Shown: positions 18,769-27,656, counted from the first letter of the stretch. The stretch is DNA of 48,257 nucleotides from Candidatus Mediterraneibacter quadrami (GCA_019120575.1 DWUU01000009.1:1-48257), one strand, 5' to 3'. Notes: generated by a model not told the origin, from the sequence alone. A program made the numbers and translations.

Positions 18769-20250
18769 TCACTCTCTCTGATTCTTTTCCTGCGCCAGTT
18801 CCTCCAGGACTTCCGCGATCAGGACGCGCTCATCCATCGGATATTTTACGCCCCGGATCTCCTGGTAATCCTCATGCCCCTTGCCCGCGAGAACGATCAC
18901 ATCGCCCGGTTCGCCGTGTTCGATGGCATAGCGGATCGCCTCTTTGCGGTCACAGATCTCCACATATTTTCCGTTCGTCCTGCCGATCCCCGTCTTAATG
19001 TCGTCAATAATCGCCTGGGGCTCTTCAAACCTCGGGTTATCCGAAGTAATGATAGTCAGATCCGCCAGACGGCCGGACACTTCACCCATCTCATATCGGC
19101 GGTCTTTCGAACGGTTTCCGCCGCATCCGAAGAGACACACAAGCCTCTTCGGATGATATTCCTTCAGCGTCGTGAGCAGGCTTTCCAGACTCATGGCATT
19201 GTGGGCGTAATCGATCATCAGCGTAAATTCATCCGATACTTTAATCATCTCGATCCGGCCCTTCACTTTCGCCTTCCGGAGCGCCTCTTTGATCTTCTCC
19301 ACCGGAACGTTGAAATGACGGCAGACCGAGATCGCGGTCAGGGAATTATATACGCTGAACGTGCCCGGGATGTCGATCTCCACATCAAAATCCATGACGC
19401 CGGACACATGGTACGCCACGCCCAGATAGCCGGGCCTTGATACGAGCCGGACATTCTCCGCCCTGAGATCCGCTTCCTCCGAGAATCCGAAAGTCTCCGT
19501 CCGGCAGGTCGCCCCCTGGAATACATCGCGGAAATACTTGTCATCCACATTTGCAATGCCCACTTTGCACTGTTTGAACAGAAGCCCCTTGCACCGCTTG
19601 TAATCGTCAAAATCCTTATGCTCATTTGGACCGATGTGGTCATGGCCCAGATTGGTGAAAATGCCGATCTCAAACGGAATGCCCGCCGTACGGTTGAGCA
19701 TCAGCCCCTGGGACGATACTTCCATAACCACGCAGTCGCATCCTTCTTCCACCATCTGCGCAAAATACTGCTGGATCGTATAAGACTCCGGCGTCGTATT
19801 TGCGGCCGGGATCCGTTTCTCCCCGATGATCGCCTCAATGGTGCCGATCAGGCCCACTTTATACCCCACGCTGTCAAGGATGGACTTGATCATGTATGTG
19901 GTCGTCGTTTTCCCCTTCGTCCCGGTGATCCCGATCACTTTCAGTTTCTCCGCCGGATATCCGAAATAAGCCGCCGACATCAGCGCCAGCGCATACCGCG
20001 TATCTTCCACCCGGATCACGGTCATATGTTCCGGCGCTTCCACGTCCCGCTCCACAACGACCGCCGCCGCGCCTTTTGCCGCCACATCGGGAATATATTT
20101 ATGCCCGTCGGACACGGCGCCGCTGATGCAGACAAAGACCGATCCTGTCTCCACTTTTCTCGAATCATTGATCAGCATCGTTATTTCGATCTCGTCGCTT
20201 CCCTGAGCCACCTGATATTCCAGGCGCTCCAGTAACTGATTTAACTTCAC
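18769..20250 (-). CDS. murE: UDP-MurNAc-tripeptide synthetase, meso-diaminopimelate-adding (GTG start)
   Basis: Adds meso-diaminopimelate to UDP-MurNAc-L-Ala-D-Glu in peptidoglycan synthesis. The start is set at the GTG at 20250 (VKLNQLLERLEYQV) because AGGAGG lies exactly 8 nt upstream. The ATG at 20277, 27 bp earlier, has no ribosome site of its own and adds nine non-conserved residues. The resulting 493 aa fits the family. Motifs: INDSRKV, GITGTKGKTTTTYM (P-loop), TTPE, EVSSQGL, and SDNPRFEEP, whose DNPR tetrad is typical of meso-Dap-specific enzymes. First gene of the long housekeeping run; promoter candidate at 20307-20335. Confidence 0.96.
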   Translation of the reverse strand: MKLNQLLERLEYQVAQGSDEIEITMLINDSRKVETGSVFVCISGAVSDGHKYIPDVAAKGAAAVVVERDVEAPEHMTVIRVEDTRYALALMSAAYFGYPAEKLKVIGITGTKGKTTTTYMIKSILDSVGYKVGLIGTIEAIIGEKRIPAANTTPESYTIQQYFAQMVEEGCDCVVMEVSSQGLMLNRTAGIPFEIGIFTNLGHDHIGPNEHKDFDDYKRCKGLLFKQCKVGIANVDDKYFRDVFQGATCRTETFGFSEEADLRAENVRLVSRPGYLGVAYHVSGVMDFDVEIDIPGTFSVYNSLTAISVCRHFNVPVEKIKEALRKAKVKGRIEMIKVSDEFTLMIDYAHNAMSLESLLTTLKEYHPKRLVCLFGCGGNRSKDRRYEMGEVSGRLADLTIITSDNPRFEEPQAIIDDIKTGIGRTNGKYVEICDRKEAIRYAIEHGEPGDVIVLAGKGHEDYQEIRGVKYPMDERVLIAEVLEELAQEKNQRE

Positions 20251-20306
20251 TTCCAAGCCCTCCTGCCTGTTCTCCATTTAATGGAAAGAATACTATAACA
20301 CAGTAT

Positions 20307-20335
20307 AGGATACCACAATCCCGGAGATGTTGCAA
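20307..20335 (-). promoter_or_regulatory. Candidate promoter of the murE-to-lgt run
   Basis: On the minus strand TTGCAA (20335-20330) is followed after 17 bp by TATCCT (20312-20307), ending about 56 bp before the murE GTG. Both boxes are 4-of-6 matches. A small palindrome, CTATA...TATAG, lies just downstream at about 20293-20308. No other convincing promoter was noticed up to ychF, so a transcript of about 16.5 kb is possible, but internal promoters cannot be excluded. Confidence 0.4.
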
Positions 20336-20368
20336 AGATTTGCGGGGCGGTCCGCACCGGATCCGGAT

Positions 20369-21595
20369 TTACAGCATTTTATAAATGTCCGGGAACACTT
20401 CCACGCTCCGCTTCAGGATCCCTTTTACATATGCGATCAGGATTCCGTAATTGGTCATCGGCACGCCCTGGTCTTCGGCGCAGCTCAGCCGGTATTTCAT
20501 CTCCCGCTCATTCAGCATGCAGCCGCCGCAGTGGATGATCAGTTTATAACCGGTCAGATCATCCGGGAATTCCGTCCCGGATGTAGTCTCGATCCGGATG
20601 TCTTTCCCGGTGTATTCCCGGATCCACCGCGGGATCTTCACGGTTCCGATATCATCGCACTGACGGTGGTGGGTGCAGCCCTCGCTGATGAGCACGGCGT
20701 CGCCGTCGGACAGGCTGTCAAGCGCGGTCACGCCACGGACGGCCTGCTTAAGATTCCCTTTATAGCGGGCCATCAGGATGGAAAAGGAAGTGAGCGGGAT
20801 CTCCTCCGGCGTATCTTTCGACACCTGCGCGAACACCTGGCTGTCGGTAATGACCATCTTCGGTTTCTTCTGAAAGTTTCCGAGCACATGCTTCAGTTCA
20901 TTTTCTTTTACGACCACGGATGCCGCGTCCGCTTCAAGGATGTCCCGGATCGTCTGCTGCTGGGGAAGGATGAGCCTCCCTTTCGGCGCCGCGGAATCAA
21001 TGGGGACGACCAGAACGACGATATCCGAGGGATCCAGCAGATCCCGGACAAGGGCTCGCTCCGGTTCTTCCCGCTTTGCCACGGCGGCGATCCGTTCTTT
21101 CAGTTCAAAGATCCCTTCACCGGTCGCCGCGCTTACCGGGCACAGCCGGTCATCCGTCAGATCCAGCCGTTTTTTTATGCCCTGGATCGCGTCAGGCCCG
21201 GCCAATTCTTTTTTATTTACCGCAACGATGAACGGGATCCCCTTCGCGCGGATCCGGTCGAGAAGCGCCCGGTCCTCCCCGGACGCGCCCGCCGTCCCGT
21301 CGATCACAAGCACCGCCGCATCCGTTTTATTAAGCACCTGGTAACTCCTGCGGACGCGCAGGCTTCCCAGTTCGCCCTCATCATCGATCCCCGGCGTGTC
21401 CATCATTACCACCGGACCAAGGGGCAGAAGCTCCATTGATTTATAGACCGGATCTGTCGTTGTGCCTTTCACATCCGACACAACCGCCAGGTCCTGTCCC
21501 GTAACCGCATTGATGATGCTTGATTTTCCCGCATTTCGTTTTCCAAAAAAACCGATGTGTGTCCGCTCGGACATCGGCGTCTGATTCATTCCCAT
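20369..21595 (-). CDS. hydF: [FeFe]-hydrogenase H-cluster maturation GTPase
   Basis: HydF is the scaffold/GTPase on which the 2Fe subcluster of [FeFe] hydrogenase is assembled before transfer to HydA. The start is set at the ATG at 21595 (MGMNQTPMSERTHIGFFGKRN) because AGGAGG lies 8 nt upstream; the result is 408 aa, the usual length. Seen: P-loop GKRNAGKSSIINA, DTPGIDDEG, NKKE and the FeS-cluster ligands CTHHRQCDD (Cys-x-His) and IIHCGGC (HCxxC) in the C-terminal domain. HydE, HydG and HydA are not in the window. It follows tyrS by 86 bp, and two mutually exclusive hairpins occupy that gap. Confidence 0.96.
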   Translation of the reverse strand: MGMNQTPMSERTHIGFFGKRNAGKSSIINAVTGQDLAVVSDVKGTTTDPVYKSMELLPLGPVVMMDTPGIDDEGELGSLRVRRSYQVLNKTDAAVLVIDGTAGASGEDRALLDRIRAKGIPFIVAVNKKELAGPDAIQGIKKRLDLTDDRLCPVSAATGEGIFELKERIAAVAKREEPERALVRDLLDPSDIVVLVVPIDSAAPKGRLILPQQQTIRDILEADAASVVVKENELKHVLGNFQKKPKMVITDSQVFAQVSKDTPEEIPLTSFSILMARYKGNLKQAVRGVTALDSLSDGDAVLISEGCTHHRQCDDIGTVKIPRWIREYTGKDIRIETTSGTEFPDDLTGYKLIIHCGGCMLNEREMKYRLSCAEDQGVPMTNYGILIAYVKGILKRSVEVFPDIYKML

Positions 21596-21619
21596 CGCTG
21601 CTTCCTCCTTTTTCTGTTC

Positions 21620-21667
21620 AGAATCTGCAAAGCGGAGTGCAGATTCTCCGTCCATCCGCACTCCGCT
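21620..21667 (-). other. Two mutually exclusive RNA hairpins between tyrS and hydF
   Basis: AGAATCTGC (21620-21628) pairs perfectly with GCAGATTCT (21639-21647). AGCGGAGTGC (21631-21640) pairs perfectly with GCACTCCGCT (21658-21667). The pairings share bases and cannot form together. No U-run follows either hairpin, so this is not an ordinary terminator. It ends just before the hydF ribosome site (21604-21609), so it could affect hydF translation or transcript processing. Pairing is seen directly; function is inference. Confidence 0.5.
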
Positions 21668-21681
21668 GTCTCATACTGTTT

Positions 21682-22905
21682 TTACTTTACGATCAGTCTG
21701 TGGAAGTTTTTCTTTCCTTTTTTCAGGATCATTCCCTCGCCTGCAAATGCATCTTTTGCAAATACGGCTTTGATATCCGTTACTTTCTCGCCGTCCACGG
21801 ATGTACCGCCCTGCTGCACCGCGCGTCTCGCCTCGGATTTGGACGGAACAAGGCCGGCCCTCACGAGCATGGTCAGGATGTCAATGTTTCCGTCAATGAA
21901 ATCATTTTCCTCCAGCTCTGTCGTCGGCATCTCCGCCGCATTTCCCTTGCTGAACAGTGCGCGTGCGCTCTCCTGCGCCTTCTTCGCCTCTTCCTCGCCG
22001 TGTACCAGTTTTGTCAGCTCGTATGCCAGGATCTCTTTCGCTGTATTGAGCTGCGCGCCCTCCCAGGCATCCATCTTATCGATCTCCTCCAGGGGAAGGA
22101 AGGTCAGCATGCGGATGCATCTGAGCACATCCGCGTCCGCCACATTTCTCCAGTACTGATAGAACTCGAACGGAGATGTCTTCTCCGGGTCAAGCCATAC
22201 GGCGCCGGACTGGGTCTTGCCCATCTTCTTGCCCTCGGAGTTCAGAAGCAGTGTGATCGTCATGGCGCCTGCGTCCTTGCCCAGCTTCCGGCGGATCAGC
22301 TCCGTACCCGCCAGCATGTTGCTCCACTGGTCGTCGCCGCCGAACTGCAGGTTGCAGCCGTATTTCTGGTACAGTGCGTAGAAATCATACGCCTGCATGA
22401 TCATGTAATTGAACTCCAGGAAGCTTAAGCCCCGCTCCATCCTCTGTTTGTAGCACTCCGCCGTCAGCATCCGGTTGACCGAGAAATGGGGCCCGACTTC
22501 GCGGAGCAGTTCGATATAGTTCAGGTCAAGGAGCCAGTCCGCGTTGTTTACCATGAGCGCCTTGCCTTCGGAAAAGTCAATGAATTTGCTCATCTGCTTC
22601 TTGAAGCAGTCGCAGTTGTGCTGGATCTGCTCCGGGGTCATCATGCTGCGCATATCCGTTCTTCCGGACGGGTCGCCGATGTAGCCGGTCCCGCCGCCGA
22701 TCAGGGCGATCGGCTTGTTGCCCGCCTCCTGGAGGCGCTTCATCAGGCACAGCGCCATAAAATGTCCCACATGAAGGCTGTCCGCCGTCGGGTCGAACCC
22801 GATATAGAATACCGCTTTCCCGGTATTGACCAGTTCACGGATCTCCTCCTCATCTGTCACCTGTGCGATCAGCCCTCTCGCCTGAAGTTCTTCATAGATT
22901 CCCAT
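21682..22905 (-). CDS. tyrS: Tyrosyl-tRNA synthetase
   Basis: Class I aminoacyl-tRNA synthetase charging tRNA-Tyr. The 407 aa product has the HIGH-type motif HVGH at residues 45-48, [20 protein letters not shown], the KMSKS-type motif KMGKT near 232 and a C-terminal S4 RNA-binding domain from about 340. AAGGAGA precedes the ATG. Expression is predicted to be controlled by the T-box leader directly upstream, whose specifier codon is a tyrosine codon, in agreement with this identity. Confidence 0.97.
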   Translation of the reverse strand: MGIYEELQARGLIAQVTDEEEIRELVNTGKAVFYIGFDPTADSLHVGHFMALCLMKRLQEAGNKPIALIGGGTGYIGDPSGRTDMRSMMTPEQIQHNCDCFKKQMSKFIDFSEGKALMVNNADWLLDLNYIELLREVGPHFSVNRMLTAECYKQRMERGLSFLEFNYMIMQAYDFYALYQKYGCNLQFGGDDQWSNMLAGTELIRRKLGKDAGAMTITLLLNSEGKKMGKTQSGAVWLDPEKTSPFEFYQYWRNVADADVLRCIRMLTFLPLEEIDKMDAWEGAQLNTAKEILAYELTKLVHGEEEAKKAQESARALFSKGNAAEMPTTELEENDFIDGNIDILTMLVRAGLVPSKSEARRAVQQGGTSVDGEKVTDIKAVFAKDAFAGEGMILKKGKKNFHRLIVK

Positions 22906-22974
22906 CTTCTCTTTTCTCCTTTTTCAAATATTTCTTTTCATCCGCGGCTTTCTGTCCGCGGCATGATCTGCTGT

Positions 22975-23262
22975 AAAAAAAATGCCCTTACTGCTTTCAC
23001 AGTAAGGGCGAAATCTTCCGCGGTACCACCTTGTTTCACTGACGCCGGAAATCATTTCCCCGGCACCAGCCTCAGCCAGCACTTTAACGCGTGCCAATCC
23101 GTCAGTGCCTACTGATCCGCAAGGATGTTCAGCATGAAGCTCCGAGACGTATTCATATGCGGTTCCTTCGCGCGCCTCTCATCCGCCGGCTGCTTTCTGT
23201 CCGGGTGTACCGTATATTACTTGCTCTCTTCAAGACTTTTTCCCTTTATTAACTCTGTCTGA
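22975..23262 (-). promoter_or_regulatory. T-box riboswitch leader of tyrS (tyrosine, UAC specifier)
   Basis: This T-box leader occupies most of the gene-free stretch upstream of tyrS. The minus strand carries the T-box core AAGGTGGTACCGCGG (23032-23018). An intrinsic terminator follows: GCCCTTACTG (22984-22993) pairs with CAGTAAGGGC (23000-23009), with eight U's at 22982-22975. In the predicted Stem I, GAATAC contains UAC at 23151-23149, a Tyr codon in the usual specifier-loop context. Family knowledge: uncharged tRNA-Tyr pairs with the specifier and with the T-box bulge, favouring the antiterminator so that tyrS is transcribed under tyrosine starvation. Confidence 0.95.
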
Positions 23263-23267
23263 TAGAC

Positions 23268-23296
23268 AGATTAGCCTATCCGTGCGGATTTGTCAA
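23268..23296 (-). promoter_or_regulatory. Promoter of the tyrS T-box transcript
   Basis: A perfect TTGACA (23296-23291) is followed after 17 bp by TAATCT (23273-23268), which matches the most conserved -10 positions (first T, A, last T). It is placed directly before the T-box leader, and transcription would start near 23262. Confidence 0.6.
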
Positions 23297-23309
23297 CCCG
23301 GAAATCGAT

Positions 23310-23370
23310 TTTGGGACACCGCAAAACGCGGTTTGGGACGTAGTAAAATTGAATTTTACTACGTCCCAAA
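23310..23370 (+). repeat. REP-like composite palindromic repeat, copy 1
   Basis: Layout on the plus strand: TTTGGGACA (23310-23318), a 13 nt variable core that forms a small hairpin (ACCGC/GCGGT), then a perfect palindrome with two 19 nt arms (23332-23350 and 23352-23370) around a single G. The arm reads TTTGGGACGTAGTAAAATT. The same architecture recurs at 29470-29531 on the other strand. It lies between the tyrS promoter and the nagE stop. No U-run follows it, so it is not a standard terminator. Tagged palindromes of this kind resemble REP sequences mobilised by RAYT transposases, but none is encoded here. Confidence 0.8.
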
Positions 23371-23399
23371 CCATGAAAAGGGATTATATGTTTAAATTA

Positions 23400-24872
23400 T
23401 TATTTGCAGAGTTTTTTGAATTCGTCTGCTACGAACTGTACTTTTGTTCCTACGATAACCTGTAAGGAATTCTTGCCCGGACGGATCACGCCTGCAATAC
23501 CTGCAGATTTGATCTTCTTCTCGTCAACCTTTGTGTAATCCTTGATCTCAAGACGAAGTCTTGTGATACAGTTATCGATGGATGTAACGTTCTCTTTGCC
23601 GCCAACACCCTCAAGGATGATGGAAGCAACCTCTGTGAAGTTGTCGTTTGCAAGAACAACACTCTTCTCAGCCTCTGTATCATCGTCATCCTCACGTCCC
23701 GGTGTCTTCAGATCGAATTTCACGATCGCGAAGCGGAATACTGCGTAGAAGATGATGAATGCAGCGATGCCCAGCGGGATGATCATCCATGTATTCGCAG
23801 CTGCCGGAAGGGAAGCCGAGAATACAAGGTCGGTCAGACCTGCGGAGAAGCTGAATCCTGCACGGAATCCGACAATTACTGTCACTACTGTAAAGATTGC
23901 ATACAGCAGAGCGTAGATCAGGTACAGAGCCGGTGCAAGGAACATGAAGCCGAACTCGAACGGCTCAGTAACACCGCAGACAAATGCTGCGATAGCTGCA
24001 GAGCTGAGGAGACCGATTGCAACTTTCTTCTTGTTGCTCTTTGCTGTGTGTACCATAGCGAGAGCCGCACCCGGGATACCGAACATCATACACGGGAAGA
24101 ATCCTGACATGTACATACCAAGACTCCATGTAACATCTGCTGATGTCTCGCCTGCCCAGAAGTGAGTCAGGTCGCCGAGGCCGATGGTGTCAAACCAGAA
24201 TACATTGTTGAGTGCATGGTGCAGGCCGAACGGGATAAGCAGTCTGTTGAAGAATGCATACAGTCCGGCTCCAACTGCTCCGAGGCTTGCGATGCCTTCG
24301 CCAAGTGCAACCAGTGCACCGAAGAGCAGCGGCCATACGAAGAGCAGGATAACGGATACGATGATGGATACAACGCCTGCGATGATCGCTACGCAGCGCT
24401 TGCCGCTGAAGAATGACAGCCAGTCCGGAAGCTTTGTGCTCTTAAACTTGTTGTAGCACATGGATCCGATCACACCTGCAAGGATACCGATGAACGGGTT
24501 TGCAATCTTATCGAATGCAAGAGTTGCATCAGCATTCTCTGCGATAGACGGCATGATAACTGTTACGTTTGCTGTTGCCAGCAGGTTTGTCATCATCAGC
24601 CAGGAAGCCAGGGCTGCCAGACCGCCGGTACCGTCGTTCTCGTCGGACATTCCGACACCGATACCGATCGCAAACAGGATCGCCATGTTGTCGATCAGGG
24701 CGCCGCCTGCTTTCACCAGATAGTAACCAATCTGCTGAACGATTCCTGTTACATCACCGCCCTGCATCGTTGACGGACACAGTGCGTATCCGATACCCAT
24801 GAGGATACCGCAGATCGGAAGAACAGCAACCGGGAGCATTAACGCTTTACCTAATTTCTGTAAAAACTTCAT
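23400..24872 (-). CDS. nagE: PTS transporter IIBC component, probably N-acetylglucosamine-specific
   Basis: Membrane permease and phosphotransfer protein that imports a sugar and phosphorylates it. The 490 aa product has an N-terminal IIC domain of the glucose/GlcNAc superfamily (FLQKLGKALMLPVAVLPICG at the start, about ten hydrophobic segments to residue 365), an acidic linker (GREDDDDTEAEKS), and a C-terminal IIB domain with the phosphorylated cysteine Cys435 in SIDNCITRLRLE. It has no IIA domain; that is the separate gene 89 bp upstream. Substrate assignment to GlcNAc rests on the linked nagA and nagB. Last gene of the operon. Confidence 0.88.
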   Translation of the reverse strand: MKFLQKLGKALMLPVAVLPICGILMGIGYALCPSTMQGGDVTGIVQQIGYYLVKAGGALIDNMAILFAIGIGVGMSDENDGTGGLAALASWLMMTNLLATANVTVIMPSIAENADATLAFDKIANPFIGILAGVIGSMCYNKFKSTKLPDWLSFFSGKRCVAIIAGVVSIIVSVILLFVWPLLFGALVALGEGIASLGAVGAGLYAFFNRLLIPFGLHHALNNVFWFDTIGLGDLTHFWAGETSADVTWSLGMYMSGFFPCMMFGIPGAALAMVHTAKSNKKKVAIGLLSSAAIAAFVCGVTEPFEFGFMFLAPALYLIYALLYAIFTVVTVIVGFRAGFSFSAGLTDLVFSASLPAAANTWMIIPLGIAAFIIFYAVFRFAIVKFDLKTPGREDDDDTEAEKSVVLANDNFTEVASIILEGVGGKENVTSIDNCITRLRLEIKDYTKVDEKKIKSAGIAGVIRPGKNSLQVIVGTKVQFVADEFKKLCK

Positions 24873-24961
24873 TAGTTTCCCTCCTTAATTTTGACTCTCG
24901 TCATAATCCCTTTCTATTTTAACCGGATGCTCCGGTCAAAACCATATTGATGGTGATCCGG

Positions 24962-25435
24962 TTACTGGATGACAACCAGATCGTCGCCTGCAGCCACGTC
25001 TTTTGTTCCGACGTTCTCCACCGATTTGTAATCCGGTGTGTTGCAGACAAGCACCGGTGTGATAATGTCATAGCCGGCTGCTTTTACTTTCTCGAGATCC
25101 ACTTCCAGGAGCAGATCCCCTTTCTTCACATGGTCCCCTGCCTTTACGTGGCCGGTGAAGCCTTCCCCGTTCATTTTCACGGTGTCAAGGCCTACATGGA
25201 TCAGCACCTCTGCGCCGAAATCCGTAACCATGCTGACTGCGTGGAGCGTATCGAATACCATGCCGATCTCTCCGTCGGCCGGCGCATAGATCTTTCCCTC
25301 TGACAGGATCACCGCTGCGCCCTTGCCCAGCATTTCTTCAGCGAATGTAGGGTCGTTTACTTCACTCAGCGGAACTGCTTTTCCCTTCGCCGGCGCACCG
25401 AGCACGTGGCCTTTTTTCTTAAACAGATTAAACAT
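24962..25435 (-). CDS. PTS sugar transporter IIA component, glucose family
   Basis: Cytoplasmic phosphocarrier (157 aa) that passes phosphate from HPr to the IIB domain of the adjacent transporter. It shows the glucose-family IIA fold with LSEGKIYAPADGEIGMVFD, a supporting His65 in TLHAVSM, and the phosphorylated His80 in VLIHVGLDTVKMNGEGF. It starts 17 bp after the antiterminator stop and is followed by the IIBC gene, so this system has a split EIIA as in many Clostridia. It probably also helps set the phosphorylation state of the antiterminator's PRD domains. Confidence 0.92.
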   Translation of the reverse strand: MFNLFKKKGHVLGAPAKGKAVPLSEVNDPTFAEEMLGKGAAVILSEGKIYAPADGEIGMVFDTLHAVSMVTDFGAEVLIHVGLDTVKMNGEGFTGHVKAGDHVKKGDLLLEVDLEKVKAAGYDIITPVLVCNTPDYKSVENVGTKDVAAGDDLVVIQ

Positions 25436-25452
25436 TGTCCTCTCCTCCTTTT

Positions 25453-26298
25453 CTACTGCTCTTCATTTTCTGCCATGGTCACCCTTCTGATATGGATGGC
25501 CAGATACATGACTTCCTCGCTTGAAAGCCTGCACTCCGTATTTTTTTCGATATATTCCGCAATCTTTCGGCTGCACGCGTACTCCTTCGGATATTTCGTC
25601 CGCATCAGTTCCGCCAGTTCGTCCTCTTCATTGGGAAGAAGTTCGTTGCGGTACACTCTCTGCAGTAGGAATTTCAAATGCGTCACAAACCGTTCATAGT
25701 GGAGCGTCCTCTCGTCGAGAACGATGCCCAGTTCATCGCTGGTGATCTCCAGGATGTCCCGCAGCTGGTTCGGGAACCGGAATGCATCCCGGATATCCGT
25801 TCCATATTCCGCGTTCACGAAATGAAGAGCGATAAATCCCGCCTCGTCTTCCGGCAGCTCGACGCCGGTCCGTTCTTTTATAAGCTTCAGCGCGTAGCTT
25901 CCGAGGTCGAACTCGTGGGGGTAGAACCGCTTGATCTCCCACAGGAGCGCATTCTGCAGATTGATCCCTTTCTCGAAACGCTCGATCGCAAAATTAATAT
26001 GATCCGTAAGTGTTACATAAATGCTCTGATTCAGTTTCAGATTCAGATTGCTCTTTGCGAAAGAGATAATATCCGTTGAAATCTTCACCCGCTCAAGAGG
26101 CATATCAGCCAGCAGCTCTTTGAGCTGGTCCGCTGTATCCCTGCTTTTTATACGGAATACTTTTTCAATTTTCTTCTCATCCACAGGCTGTCCGGGCCGC
26201 ACGCCGAAGCCGAGGCCCCTGCCCATTACCACAAGCTCTTTTCCCGTTTCGTCGAAAGCAGAAACAATATTATTATTAATTACTTTTTCTACTAACAT
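25453..26298 (-). CDS. LicT/BglG-family transcription antiterminator with two PRD domains
   Basis: RNA-binding antiterminator of PTS genes. The 281 aa product has an N-terminal co-antiterminator RNA-binding domain (MLVEKVINNNIVSAF...GRGLGFG, residues 1-55) followed by PRD1 (about 70-165) and PRD2 (about 175-281), with conserved histidines in DHINFAIERFEKG, PHEFDLG, HFVNAEYG and LAIHIRRV. Known for the family: sugar-dependent PTS phosphorylation of the PRDs controls dimerisation and binding to RAT hairpins. Two RAT sites are present, one in its own leader (26369-26396) and one before nagB (28617-28643), so it is predicted to activate the GlcNAc genes and itself. Confidence 0.93.
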   Translation of the reverse strand: MLVEKVINNNIVSAFDETGKELVVMGRGLGFGVRPGQPVDEKKIEKVFRIKSRDTADQLKELLADMPLERVKISTDIISFAKSNLNLKLNQSIYVTLTDHINFAIERFEKGINLQNALLWEIKRFYPHEFDLGSYALKLIKERTGVELPEDEAGFIALHFVNAEYGTDIRDAFRFPNQLRDILEITSDELGIVLDERTLHYERFVTHLKFLLQRVYRNELLPNEEDELAELMRTKYPKEYACSRKIAEYIEKNTECRLSSEEVMYLAIHIRRVTMAENEEQ

Positions 26299-26314
26299 AT
26301 CTACCTTTCAGGAT

Positions 26315-26396
26315 ATAAAAAAACCAGATCATATAAATATATCTTCTGACCCTATATTTATAAAATCTGGTTTTGCCTGCCGCACAGTAACAATCC
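26315..26396 (-). promoter_or_regulatory. RAT antiterminator site plus overlapping terminator before the antiterminator gene
   Basis: On the minus strand the RAT occupies 26396-26369. It begins GGATTGTTACTG, has loop residues and AGGCAAAACC at its 3' end, closely matching the LicT/BglG-type RAT consensus. Its 3' end overlaps the terminator stem: AACCAGAT followed by an A/T-rich arm pairs with the complementary arm ending ATCTGGTT, then a U-run at 26324-26318. Binding of the antiterminator to the RAT should prevent the terminator from forming. Confidence 0.92.
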
Positions 26397-26419
26397 TGCC
26401 GTATTATCTTATTGTTTAC

Positions 26420-26448
26420 ACTCTAGCAGAAATTGACGGTAAAGTCAA
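26420..26448 (-). promoter_or_regulatory. Promoter of the antiterminator-IIA-IIBC genes
   Basis: TTGACT (26448-26443), a 17 bp spacer and TAGAGT (26425-26420) on the minus strand, followed within about 25 bp by the RAT site. It gives the regulator and transporter genes a transcription start separate from the nagB promoter. Confidence 0.65.
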
Positions 26449-26495
26449 TCTGTTCTTTATAATTTGTTTATATAATTTATTTTTTATTTATGCTT

Positions 26496-27617
26496 TTAGA
26501 CCTGTTTTTTACCGTTTACATACACTGCCTTAACATTCAGATCTTCATCAAGCAGGACAAAATCCGCATCCTTGCCGGGTGCAATGCTTCCGCACCGGTC
26601 ATAGATGCCGATCTCCTTCGCAGGATTCATGGTCGCACAGCCGACCGCATCCTCCAGCGGGATGCCCATGCGCTGTACAGCCACGCGGATGCAGCCCATC
26701 AGGTCTGTGGCTGAACCGGCGATGGTCCCGTCGGCAAGAGTCGCCAGCGGCCCTTTGACAAATACATCCTGGCCGCCCAGCGTATACTGGCCGTCTGTCA
26801 GGCCTGTGGCGCGCATGCTGTCACTGATCATGATAATCCGGTCTGCGCCGAACATGGCAAATGTGGCGCGCACCACTGACGGATGAATGTGAACGCCGTC
26901 GCAGATCAGCTCCACATGGCATTTCTCATCGTCTCTCGCCGCACCGATGACGCCCGGCTCCCGGTGATTGAGCGGCGGCATCGCATTATAGAGATGGGTC
27001 ACATGGCTCGCACCCTCTGCCAGCGCTCTTGAAGCCTCGTCATAATTCGCCACCGTATGAGCGATGGAGATCACAACCTCATCTTTCACATCGCGGATGA
27101 AGTCGATCGCCCCGTCGTTCTCCGGCGCAATGTCCACCAGTTTGATCAGGCCGCCGGACTCTTCCTGCAGCTTCCGGAAAAGCTCCGTATCACATTTCCG
27201 GATATAATCCGCCGCCTGGGCGCCTTTTTTCTTAATGCTGATGAACGGGCCTTCCATATTGATGCCGACCAGCTTCGCGCCCTCTGTCCCGGTATAAGCC
27301 CCGGCCGTCTTCATAATGCTGTGGAGTTCTTCCTCTGACAGTGTCATGGTCGCCGGACAGATCGACGTTACGCCGACGGAAGCCTCATGCTTCGCCATAT
27401 TTGCGATCGCCTCTTCTTTTGCATCGCAGAAATCATCGCCCACGCATCCGTGGAAATGGATGTCCACAAGCCCCGGGATCATATAGCAGCCTTCGCCGTC
27501 CAGCACTTCGTCCGCTGCAGCAGAAGCCGGATCCACAAACCTGCCGCCGGCAACCGCCATCTTGCCCGGGATGAATTTCTTATCTTCTGTATAGATCTTT
27601 ACATTTTTAATAAGCAT
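26496..27617 (-). CDS. nagA: N-acetylglucosamine-6-phosphate deacetylase
   Basis: Hydrolyses GlcNAc-6-phosphate to glucosamine-6-phosphate and acetate. The 373 aa amidohydrolase shows VDIHFHGC (HxH metal motif) near residue 54, NMEGPFI with the metal-binding Glu, SIAHT, the substrate segment HVTHLYNAMPPLNHREPG, and the catalytic Asp in MISDSMRATGL. It follows nagB by 39 bp. A separate promoter and RAT follow its stop, so nagBA and the transporter genes are two linked but separately switchable units. Confidence 0.96.
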   Translation of the reverse strand: MLIKNVKIYTEDKKFIPGKMAVAGGRFVDPASAAADEVLDGEGCYMIPGLVDIHFHGCVGDDFCDAKEEAIANMAKHEASVGVTSICPATMTLSEEELHSIMKTAGAYTGTEGAKLVGINMEGPFISIKKKGAQAADYIRKCDTELFRKLQEESGGLIKLVDIAPENDGAIDFIRDVKDEVVISIAHTVANYDEASRALAEGASHVTHLYNAMPPLNHREPGVIGAARDDEKCHVELICDGVHIHPSVVRATFAMFGADRIIMISDSMRATGLTDGQYTLGGQDVFVKGPLATLADGTIAGSATDLMGCIRVAVQRMGIPLEDAVGCATMNPAKEIGIYDRCGSIAPGKDADFVLLDEDLNVKAVYVNGKKQV

Positions 27618-27656
27618 TTTCCCATACCTCCTGTACAGGCCGCATCTGCGGTCTTC

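Noticed and set aside
20251-20277. ATG at 20277 as the murE start
   Set aside because: It has no ribosome site, and the bases after it contain the AGGAGG that is perfectly spaced for the GTG at 20250, where family-like sequence begins.
23332-23370. The palindrome as an ordinary terminator of nagE
   Set aside because: The hairpin is strong but no U-run follows on the minus strand, and the same unit recurs inside the ecf-truA operon, which fits a dispersed repeat better.
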